The notes below the pieces were generated by a model. That model was given only the letters and a program-made list of their open reading frames with translations. It had not been told where the DNA came from and ran no database searches. Source: Sebastes aleutianus (taxonomy: Eukaryota > Chordata > Actinopteri > Perciformes > Sebastidae). From it: 64,000 bases of DNA. The stretch is taken from assembly GCA_916700875.1 (NCBI GenBank), contig CAKAKS010000032.1:13860129-13924128 (forward strand), read 5' to 3'. Shown here piece by piece: positions 49,901 through 61,900 of the stretch; position 1 is the first letter of the stretch; each line of letters starts with the position of its first letter. A program made the position numbers and the translations under genes.

Positions 49901-52900
49901 AAACTGAATATCTTTGAGTTGCGGACAAAACAAGATATTTCAGAACGTCATCTTGGGCTGTGGGAGACACTGATTGAGATTTTTCACCATTTTATAACAT
50001 TTTATAAACCAAACAACTTATCGAGAAAATCATCAACATATTAAAGCTTCAGTAGGAAGAAAGCTTTTGGCATCATTGGGCAAAGATTCCATAATAACCT
50101 TTCAGCATATTGTAATTCAAGTGCTGTGAGAGATAACTAGACTTCTGCACCTCCTCATGGCTCTGTTTTCAGGCTTTAAAGAAATCTAGCACGTGACTGG
50201 AGACTTTGGCCAATCACAGGTCATTTCAGAGAGAGCGTTCCTATTGGCTGTGCTCCGGCCAGTGGGCGGCGCTTGGTATTTCCTCAACAGATCTCAACAT
50301 GGCTTTCTCCTTTTACAGCTAAACAGTACACTACAAGATGTTTCTGAAAACATTTGAGGAGAGGAATAGGCATTACAGTAACAGAATATTGATTCATATT
50401 TGATCAGCGCTGCCTAGTTTGACCGTTTAATCGGAGTTTGCGTGTGATTGACAGCTGCTCAGCGACTGCAGGCTCCAGCTCGGCTCTGATTGGTTGTTTC
50501 CCTCCAGTCTGTGAAATCTTGCAGATGCCATTAGGAGCACCGGAGGACACAGAGGAACATGATTTTTTTCCAGATTACCTGTCTCATGCACTACTGTCAG
50601 GATATAGTTACCGTTTTATAAAAATAACTTTTTTTAATCATATTTGCTCCATTTCTACCCACTGCAGCTTTAAACGACAATGAAAATAATCGTTCAACAT
50701 ATTTTATAGCTTACCTTGACAGTGTGTGAGATTCATCCGTTTAAAACCTTTGGGACACTCCACTTGTCCATTTGCAATCACTGCATAAGCTGCAAAGAGA
50801 AAGAGAAAGCACAGCTTTAGAGGAGCAAAAATGATCTTACATTGCCGAGCCTCTCTGTCACAAAGCATTGCATTCATCGCAGAGGGAGAAGAGGAGCTGG
50901 GCTTTAGGAGGGGACCATATAACTTACAGATGTGAGCATCTTGGCAAGAGGGAAAAAATGAGGGGACCCACAGCTGGGCCTCGTGGGACTCCAGAGTGAG
51001 TGTATGGAAATGGATCCCCGTCAACCACGTTTATAAGACAGCGCTGCCATCCATCCAGCAGAATGTAAGGATAACACTCGACGTCATTTATAATCATATT
51101 ACCTATAACTCTCCTCAACCCCTGGGGACAGATGAAGGAAGTGCTTACATCATAAATATGTTGAGGAAGCCTACGTGACAGCCCTGACCTTTATCATCAA
51201 CCGCAGTGCGGATCTACTTAAATAAGAGACTAATACTTTAACAGTGCACGCTAGGAAGGATGATAAATGTGCGGCTCATGGGAAGGTGATTGGCTCAGAA
51301 CTTCTTCTTGCTTGTTTTGCCAAAGCAATGGAAATCATGTGGTGTGTGCTTCAGGTGTGTACATTAGAGGTTCACAGAAGTGCTGCAGTAAATAACCCAG
51401 TGTGGCCATAGTGACGGAGGCTTGAAAACATCATGTCATTACTCATTCGGCACGCAGTCGAGCCCAAGAATGCTCCATTAAATGTACAGAGAGGTCAATG
51501 TGACTATCACATGGCATGTGTTTGGGTGTGTGTATCTGTGTTTGACACAGAGAGAGAGGGTGTGTGTACGCCATTCTATAGGTTTCTAAACAGAGACATT
51601 ATTAGTAGCAGATCTTTCCATGACATAAACTGAGATGTAGAATTGTGCTTCACATCGTGTTGAAAGGGGATGATCCAACCTCTGATTTTGGAGGGAAAAA
51701 TGTGTTTGGGTGAGGAAAGCTCTAAGAATAACGACATACTTATTAGCATGAGGGAACTGTTTCTCACTGTTACAGCCTTTTCAGATTACAGTCACAAATC
51801 AAACAGCTTAAAGCAATGACGATAGAACTTTGTTTTACATTGCTTCCTAATCATGATAGCCGTGATTCTGTTTAGCGCATTAACACACTGGAAAAATGTT
51901 GTTTCTGCCAAGATTTCAAAAAAATATTTGGTGGCATAGGTACAGCAAAAGTTTGTTATGTCTTCGCTAGAGCGGGCTTTTCAAATTTCATCAACATTAA
52001 TGGGCATTTTACACTTCCAAAATATGAAACTTGATGTTTATAAAGTCATTTCCAAAGACTGGGTCGGGACCCACAGGTGGGTCGCAGGACTTTCTTCCAT
52101 AGTCTTTTATTAAACATTTATATCTGCAGTACACCTTTGAGCCACATGACGTAGCATGAATTTTCGTATTGTTCTGATAATTATATAACATTGAATCTAG
52201 TATGAAAGGCTAGTGTACATTCTGTTTGTTTTACTGATGAAAGGTAAAAAATGAGAGCCTGTTAACTCAGCCTGAATGTATTTATTTGGTCTAATTTATA
52301 AAGTATTTAACATGTGTAGATGTTTTCAATAACCCATGCATAAACTGAAGTTGTGATTGACGTCTCATGACTTATAGATAAGGCCTATTATGAATTGGGT
52401 CGCAATTGTTTGTCGTTTTTAAAAAGTGGGTCTCCAGAGAAAAAGTTTGGGAAACAACAATATATATATATATAATGGTGGAATACAACTTTGCATTCAT
52501 TTTTACTCGCATTATCATCTAATGAGAGTAAATGTAGAGAGAAATCATGACATCCAACATTTCCCACTCACAGATTACGGGAACAAATGACAGTGATGAC
52601 AATCTTTGGATTCACATCGTGGCCAGAAAAAATAAGATATTACCAAGTACAGCACTGCTTTGAACTTGCTGCCACAGCGACGAAAGGTTGAAAACAGAGG
52701 TGACGCATGCAAGAAACTACTGTCACAGCCCTGCCAGCAAAGAAAACACATCTCTTCCCCTGGCAGAGAGCGCTGGGAACGGGACAAACGTTGCTTTATT
52801 CCAGAAAACCAGAATTTTGATATGCGTGACTGAAAGGGAGCTCTGGTCTGATGTAAATGGATTTCTGGATGTCTGAGTCCAGACCAGTGGGCCACCTAAG

Positions 52901-55900
52901 GGTCTGAGAAGTGAAGCCAATGCGGAAGTGCCTTAAACTAGCATTCTTTCTAACAGCCAGCAGGGGGCGACTCCTCTGGTTGCAAAAAGAAGTCTGATTG
53001 TATAGAAGTCTATGAGAAAATGAGCCTACTTCTCACTTGATTTTTTACCTCAGTAAACATTGTAAACATGAGTTTATGGTCTCAATCACTAGTTTCAAGT
53101 CTTCTTCAATACAGCATGATGTTCATTTAGTAAATTATGGTCCAATTTAGAGTCAAATAGACCATAAAGCAGGGGATGCTTTAGGGCGTGGCTACCTTGT
53201 GATTGACAGGTCGATACCACAGCGTTGTCCGATCTGGGAGTTGTCCACGTTTTAGTCTTTTAATTTTAACCCTTTCACAGTGTGTTTTCGGTTTATGACC
53301 CTTAATTGTAACATTTTGGTCGCCTAAATATGTCTTATTCAGCGTTCAGTTGTACTTAGCTCCACCCTCTCATGTCAATTCACACAATGCCAAACTCAAG
53401 GCTTCAAAAAGACAGTCCACAAACCAGTGGGTGACGTCAGGGTGACTATGTCCACTTCTTATATACAGTCCATGGACCAGACAAGATCACATCAGCCACC
53501 TTCGCCACCAGACATTAGAAGCAAACATACAATGAATCTGTGTTAGTCCGCTATTTGTTTCAGAAGCTTCCGAGCTTTCAGAAAGTTGAGGTTCCAAACC
53601 CAGTGGCCAGAAAAAGAGACTTTCAATACGTCCTAGATACCAACACCGCAATCCTGTAAACATCTACCGTCAATACACAACCCAGCAATCAGTCACGAGT
53701 TTGTGTCATTTTCCCAGGAGTGACTGGAATGCGTGCCACATGGAGGCTTTGGGAACGCGGTCTTGGAAGCTGCGTTATGTTTTGGTCCTGCTGCGACCCA
53801 GTGGACCAGGCAGGGTCAATGTACCTGAGGGTTGACAAAGCAGAAGTGGGTCAGCATGAAGGGGGCAACGGGGAAAAGGGGGGAACTGTGTCAAAGCGAC
53901 GGCCCTGTTCCTGTCTGCCCACCTCCTCATCTTCCTCCGCACCCTCCTAATCCCCCTTTCAGAGTTTCTGAGTAATGAGCTGTTGTGGTAGGGCGGTGGG
54001 CACGCCCTCCTGCGGCGATGGGATCAGGGAAAGTCTGGCCTGAGTGACAGCAGGGCGCACATGCCAAGGGAAGCCCAGTGGGGGAGGTCCGGGTGTCTCA
54101 ATAAAGCTTATTAGCAGGGAGGTGAGGACCTCTGCAGTCAGTAACAACTTCAACATGAGTCTGAGAGACAGCTCATGCCTGTCTTAAAATGGCCTGAGAG
54201 GAAAGACTGAGATGTTGTAAAGCTCTTTAAGACCTAATTATGTAAGAAGTACCACACAGACATTAAGCAGTGATGTAAAGTTGGCATGTCTCCAGCATAT
54301 ACCAGACACGTTTTATGGTATATGTTCGTAAAACTTTATTTGCACGTAGAATTTAATTTGACTGATTATACTCAACATTTCCTTATTTGTGTCGTGGATC
54401 TAAAAATGCTTGTTATCAGAGTTCTGTTCAGTGGATCTTTATTGGTCCCTTGGGGCAATTTGTTTGCAGTAAGGTTTAAAAACCAGCTGCTGAAACTTGC
54501 AAACAGCAGCCCTCCTAAATACAGTAAATACTGGTTGCCCTTTGTAGGATGCATTTACTATAAGAGACAGAGAGTCTCGGCTCAATAATGATTATTCAGG
54601 GCGTCCTTGTAAAAGAAAGCTTGATCTCAATGGCCTTCCCTGTTTAAGTAAAGGTTATAATGATAATACAATGTTAATTTAGTAATGTTAAGTCAAGGTT
54701 TGATAAACCACTGCAATCAGAGGCTTTGTGCGAAATCACACGCTATGCACTACATTCTCAATATATACACTATCGTTCAACATATTTTTGTGTGAATAAA
54801 CAGTAGTATGTATCTTTACGGACGCACTGAGCAGTTATTTACGGCGTCACTTCCTCGTGAGAGCCTAGTTGCCGTTGGAGACGTGTAACTATGGTAACCC
54901 GTGCCAACCTCATGTGACCAAAACGACGATTTGTGAGAATCAAAGTCTGAATTAATATAAAATATATATTACGCCTAGCAAAGTGAAATCTTATACTTAC
55001 AGTTAAAGTGTTATTGACGTCACTACCGCATTGCATTGTGGGATATTTATACCGCAGTATTGTCCAGTGTTGCATACTGTAATATTTCACCGCAAATAAT
55101 ATGCAATTCGCGTACTATTGGTTTTCATACTAAGCTTTCGGACACACTAAAAAAAATCTCACATACTCTTTTAGCGTACTAAATAGCATGTTAGTATGGA
55201 ATTTCAGACGCAACAATAGACTACAGTACCAGCAAATAAGAACCACGTCTCCCTAACATTCATCTCAAGAAAATATGATAAACACCAGGACTATAAATCA
55301 GCAACAACTTGGCCATGTAATTTTCATTATTGTACAAAAACAGCTAAGCATTACGTTATCGTCCGACGATTTAATAATGTGTCCGTTCTCATGCTTGTTT
55401 TGTGTAGAAAACATGGAGCTACACAGGCAGCGGCTTGCAAGAGCGAGCTCAAGCTGCGCATCATTAGTGTCACCCTTGGTTACAAAGACTGTAGACCCAG
55501 ACTGGTCTGTATCCACTGAGGGTACAGACAGAAGCTTCCAATTGTTGTGTATCCATTTAGCCCTGTTCAACAAAAGACTTTGTCACCCCTCACTAATTTA
55601 TTATTGTCCGTCTCCATTCAGTGGTGTTGTGCATTCCACTGGCAACTGTTCAATAATATTTGCTCAAATTCCCTGACCTGAACGTGTAATTCAAATTCCT
55701 TGGAGCTTCTTGATAGATGCTGCTGTCCTAAATTCAATCTGAATAAATCCCTCTTTTAAACACGAAAGTAGAATTTGCTCCACACAGAGCTCTGCTGAGG
55801 GGATTCAAATGAAAGGACAGCTTATGCAAAATGAGAGAGAAAGTAAAGAGAGACGGCGGCAGGAGGCTGAGAACGGAGAGAGTTTAGAGTCAGATGGGTT

Positions 55901-58900
55901 CTTCAGCTGTACAGAAATCTTTAATTGCTAATTTGGTACAATCACTCTGTAGACCACCCGGCCCGGGGGCTGTTCTTCTAAGACGATTGAGAAGTCTGGT
56001 CCATCAATCACAGGGCTCTGAGCCCTTCACCAGCTTCCCCAGGGACCCGCCTGGGAGGCAACCTCAGTGTTGGGCTTCTCCCCGTAACTGACTGGAAAAC
56101 CTGAGAACGCGTGGGAGACGGAGGATGCAGGAGGGACTGATGCCATCCACAGGACGGGAGCAGGAGACGGTGTTCCTTTCCACTCCACTGGGGGCCTATA
56201 TATAGGAAAACAACGAAAGCCAAGTCCTCCTCAGGACCCGTTCCAGCAATTTACTTTCTGACATGCCGCCACAGGACAAACTGGTGCCGCGAGAGAAAAC
56301 CAGGAGCAAACCGAGCTCTTTAATCACCGCGGAGGGTTTTCAGGTCTTTTGAGTCTCTAAGATTGCAAAGCCATCTCTTCTTGGCCTTCGAGCCAAAGCT
56401 TGATTGGAGCAAACAGCTTAAAGGGAAGTCATTTGCTTTCAAAACAGAATGCCTCCTTGGCACGCGCCACGTTTGCCACATTCTGGCACGGTCCATATCA
56501 CATGCCCTGCAAATAATGTGTCCCTGCCAGTGAAGCAAAGGCTAATCAGTTAGGACACATGGGACTAATATCAACATCCTCCCGCTGACACAGACATGGA
56601 CACAAAACCACTGTACAAGCTACAAGACATCTGCTCAATCATTAACAGTCTTTGCTCAGTTGATCTGTATCATGTTGCTGTTACCATCCCACGAAATATG
56701 TGAAGCAACAAAAAGGCTTTGATTGGAAGATTATTTTATTTTTATGCAACATTAAGTCTTTACTGAAAACATACTTTTCATTGTTCCTATTCACGAAAGT
56801 ATTCATTTTACGTCTCTGTTTGTAGTTTGCTTAACGCCCTTCTCCAAGATGCTGATGGTAATGGAACCCGCATCAAACGCACATTTAAAACAGATCCACA
56901 TTCCTCCATAATCTCCAATTCACTGTGGAATAGTAACCACCTGGGCTCGTTCCAAAAGAAGGCATGCCATGGTACGATCCCAATAAAAATGTGCTTAACT
57001 TTGCTTGTATCCAATTAAGGAAGGCGACACAAATTTCACATCCAACTGCCTCCAACTGGGATTTATGTCTCATAGTGGTTAGCTCTGCTCCGCACTGATT
57101 AGCCACACGGCTGCCCAGCTAATAGATCCCATCATTCTAGTTGTGAAGGGATAACACTAAGTCAACATCAGTGAATCAGATGCTGTCAAAGATATGTGAC
57201 GTCTCCATCTAATCACCACGAGGATCTGCTGTGGAGCCGTTCCAATGCATCTGTTCTCTCGATGCCTACTTCTGAGGCAAAAGTCATTGCATCTCTGTTT
57301 TTTGTTGGTCATTAACAAGTATTCATGTTTGATCAGCGCTAATAAAAAGTACAATAATAAGAGCAGGCTTTGGTCACTCGATGGATGTCAGATGTAACGT
57401 CTGGGGAATAGACAGGAGATTTGGGCGAGGATGAGTTCATGTGGGAAGATCTGTGGCGCTCTGTGGGCCCCCTCCTTCTTTGCCTCATCTAACTTTATTG
57501 ATCTAAACCTCATGAAGAATAGTGTCCTCATTACAGAGAGACACAGAGAGGAGGAGGGGGGCGAAACAGACAGACAACTCCCACAGATAGAGGTGGAATA
57601 GAAGGCGGGGCAAAGACAGAGGTGACATCATGGTGACCTTGATGACCCGGGGAGGTAGAGTTAAAAGAAGCCAAGGCTCCTGTGGGTGTGGTGGTTACTT
57701 TGGGCCCTTGGGACGCCTGATCTGGCTCCCTGGGAAGCCTCCCAGCCTCACAGAGAGAGGGAAGCTGCCCAGCAATGACAGATGGGGAGACAAACGGCTT
57801 GTGGAATTCCATTAGCTGTGAAACTCGCAGTGAGGGAGGGGCTGCCGGCACAATTATACAGAGTCATGCCAACACTACAGTGTGGGTCAGACTCGGGCCA
57901 CAGCAAATGGGCTTCAGTCTGCTTGGGGAAACTCAGATTACTTTACTGATAGAAATATATCCCCAGAGTTGCTCTAACAACGCTATCCTGGCTCTTTTCA
58001 AGGGTAAACTTCCTCTCAGTTTCTGTCATGTGCTCCTTATGGGACCTGTGCAACCAAATTCCCTCCTCATTCTCACTTGGCTCAACAAGTCACTGGTTAG
58101 CTCTCATACTTGAGGACAGTTTTGACCACCTCTACAGTAAATCAGATTCCACATCAGAAATGACAACCCGAGATTGAATTAGTTTGAAATTCAAACAAAA
58201 AGTGCAGTGCTGTGTTTTTTTTCTTTCACGCCACCTCATCATCAGAACCAGAGGGACGAAGCCGACTGCAGCCGCCCTTCTGGTTGATCTGGATCTCATT
58301 ATGAGCCAGGAATCCTCAGCATGTGCCTTTTAAAGGCTCTGGCTCCTGAAGGCTTCGGCTCCCACTGAGATGGGACGCACTGGCATTCATGCTTCCATAA
58401 CGTCAGTCCTCCTCCTCTACACACACACACACAGACATAAAACTTAACACACACATATAATCTCATCCCTTATTGCCACGACGGTGACATAAAGTCCTTG
58501 GTGTATAATAATAAGTAATAGCCAGCTATATAATGTCGTCAGCTGTCTGCGCTGAAATGCGTATAGACTTACAGAGAGACACAACCAGACTGCAACAACA
58601 GCAGTACACAGTCTATATTTGTATAAAGCGCTGTGTTAATCATCAGTCGTTACTGTACCCTTCATTATATTGAGTGACAGTGATGTGGAGGCAGAATAGG
58701 CCTAGAATAAGATTACAGAGATGTCTGAAGTAAATCCAGCAAGTAAAGACTTGTCTGTCGCCATCATAGTGTGGTCATACTGGCATCATCTCTAAATGCA
58801 ATAAAGAAAATGAAGTAGCAATGCTTCCTCTCTGTGCATTTTGTAACCTGCTATAAACTGACCAGTGGTAGCGTTACACCCCGAAATACAAACTGTGCTT

Positions 58901-61900
58901 TCATGCCATCATTATCACATACTTAACAGGAAACACAGGAGACTCTTATAATGCTATATGGCTTTTCCCCCGCACTGCAAGCCGACAACTGACCCATTCA
59001 CCATGAAATAAAAAGGACAGCATCGTTGTTCAGGGGCCGTCGTCTCCAGGTTATATATCACTCCTGTCAAACACGTAAGAAAGCATACATCTCGGCCAGT
59101 AAGGGAGGAATGCAGCTGAAATATCTAGCCAAGTGTCTAAACTGAGAACAATAACACTCTAGAGGAATTCAAAGCATTTCTCTTATTAAAGCTCCCTCAA
59201 AGACTTCTGGGACATACATGACTTCATTTTGACTTAATTTTCCCTCTTTTTCATTCTCTCTATCCTTTCTCCCCTGCCTGCGTGTGACCTGGGACCTCGA
59301 GCTTACGGAACGCTGCCCCCCAAAACAGACACAGAAATGAGCGAATGGGGTATTCACTCCGTTTCTCCCCCAAAACTTCAAAGGAGGGAGCAGGGGAAAA
59401 CATCTGGGAGCCAAAAGAGATCATGCCGGGGACTTAGGAATCTGGCATGCCGAGGGGAGATAGAGAGCGGGAGAGAAAAGAACGGATCGGCATCTATGAT
59501 AGATGGAGGAGACAGAATGGGATGATGTCTGCTTCTGATTAAGGTCCAGTCAGACATCAAACAGGGTACGAGGACTTTGACAGCCAACTGACATCTGCGG
59601 GCATGGCTGTAATATGCGAGAGTGCCCGTAAAATGTGTCCACGTGCCACCAAAGCTGCTTCCCATGAGGCCCTTAATAGCAAGTCCTGCACCAGCGCAGG
59701 GTCATAATCCCGCCTCCAAATAACACGCAGAGCTGTCAGGCCGAGTGAGAGTCTCCATCTACAGTGAAGGGTGTCACCACCCACCCTGCCTGCCGGTGAC
59801 GGCGTGCAACCACCCAGCTGCTGTTTTTCAAACCTACCGCAGCTCTGGTCGGGAAGCAGCTGAACTGCGGCTGCTCATTTCCTCCTTTCAAGGCCGCGTT
59901 GGCTCGACCCGCCCGCAGGGTGGGTGGCACTCCTGCCAGGCTCTCATCTTCATGCTAAATGTGTTTTCATTTGCTTCCCGGTTTTGGTTTTTATAGGAGC
60001 GAGGACAGCTTCATTCTTACGAGTGGGTGCATGGCGGAGTCACACAGAGGAGTTTGTAATGGAGGCTGCTATGTGCTAATCCTCATCAGTCATCAGCATT
60101 GTTTTGGTGACAAATGCTTTAAAAATCTACCAAGCATAAACAACTACTGCTAAGGAATATGACTAAACACCTTAATATAGAGCACTATGAGAGTAGAGCC
60201 CAGCTGCATCTAGTTGTTTTGAATAACAGCACAAGAATACCAAGAGATCAACATACCAAAGGCATAACAGAAAATAATACCAACAGAATTAGACCAGATT
60301 AGAAATAGATTAGATTTAAGCATGTAATAGAACAGAGCGGAACAAAAAATTGCTCAGATCAGATGGCTTTAGTCAGGAGGGCTTACCTGGTTTGGTCGGA
60401 CACTTTTGGCACTTGTTGAGACCCCAGGAGGCGCCCACGCTTCCACAGCAATCATCCTGTTTGGTTAGGCCTGGCAGAGGCTTGCCACACTACAACAACA
60501 ACGCACATCTGCGTTAAATCTAAAAGATGAGTTCTGAGAATGAGTGTTACATGTTTGTGCACGCATGCTTGTTTGTGTTCAAATGTGTGTTGGCAAAGGG
60601 CAGAATTTGTGTTCGTGTCAGTGTGTGCATGTTTACCTATCTGCAAGGACAGAGTGAACCAGTCACATCTGAGACTAGTTAGTTGGAGGAGGACACAAGC
60701 GGCGGAGTCTCGAGAACAACTATGAGCCTCCTGGCATGCCTTATTAAGGCACTTGGCTAATTGTGAAGGGAGATTCCTATCGGACCTTACTTATTGGATT
60801 TTTGGCCAATAGAGATTTATGCAACTAAAGAGGCAACAGAGAGGACATTCTTCTGGAGAACACCGAACTGGCATACTGGCAGGAGAAGAGGGGAAACTAC
60901 CGGCTAAAGCTTTTGTGCGCTCCTTCTCTGGGGAAGTTCTGGTGGGGTTCTGAAAAATCATTGTGACTGGAGGGCTTCATTTCAAAGCTCTCTATGAAAC
61001 CAAAGTAGAGAAAATGATAGCTGCAGAACAGCACAAACAAACTTGTTCAAGGAATAATACTGGCAAAAACAACTCGGTTGCAGATCATTGTGTGGTTGTT
61101 AACCTAAAGGCTACAGTAAGAGTCACTTTCACAGCCAAACATATGCTGTATTAAGCCTCAGATTAGCCAAACTCACGCACTGCCACTTAAGTACTTCCCC
61201 TTCTAACTTCTTTTCCCCTTTGATGCATGTGTGTTGTGACATGCGTACATTATCCTGACCATGCAAAGTACAGTAAATCTGCGGTGCGTGCCAAAACTGT
61301 ATACATGGTACCATACACACCATGAAAGTCTTCCCATTCGAGCCACAAAGAGGACCACATGGGCCGGATTTCTAAGCTTAACCTTTGTCCTCTGAACGCA
61401 TCCTAACTCATAACATGCCTATGTTGGGGGAACTGGTGGAATATGAGATGACCAGTGTGGTTAGAGCTCATAAATCCTGGACAGGACGTAAATTATAGCC
61501 CACTTCCTGTTTGAGGCAGCAGCAATCAGAGAAGGTGACGGGATGGGAACGTAATGGTACCAGTGGTAAAACAACACTTTCACTCACTGGTGTCAACACC
61601 TACGATGGGCTAGGATACGCCAGGTGGCTTACATCAGCTAGTGATGACAGTGTACATAGTGTGTTTTAATGACTTAACACGATACCTGTCCATCGACTGT
61701 TTCCTGAAAGCATCTCCCGACATGTCCATTCTGACGGTTGTGCGGTCTGGCGTGGCCGTATTCACTGGTGTGTGGCTGCCTGCTGCTGTGCTCACTGGTG
61801 TGTTCGTGTCCATTCCCAGGCTGGGAGCGCTGCTGGACAGAGTGAGCCCCGTCTGTGGTGGCCGGTCTCTGCCCGGGCTGGACCCGAGCTACTTGGTGGA

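Larger units (their letters stand above)
50790..60386. other. 9.6-kb ltbp2 intron with scattered repeats
   Basis: Holds the repeats listed at 52038-52465, 52905-53480 and 54720-55225. A short LINE-tail-like piece lies at 54430-54480 (minus: 'gccccaagggaccaataaag'). The segment 55226-60386 shows no exon, RNA gene or bounded repeat. Confidence 0.5.
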
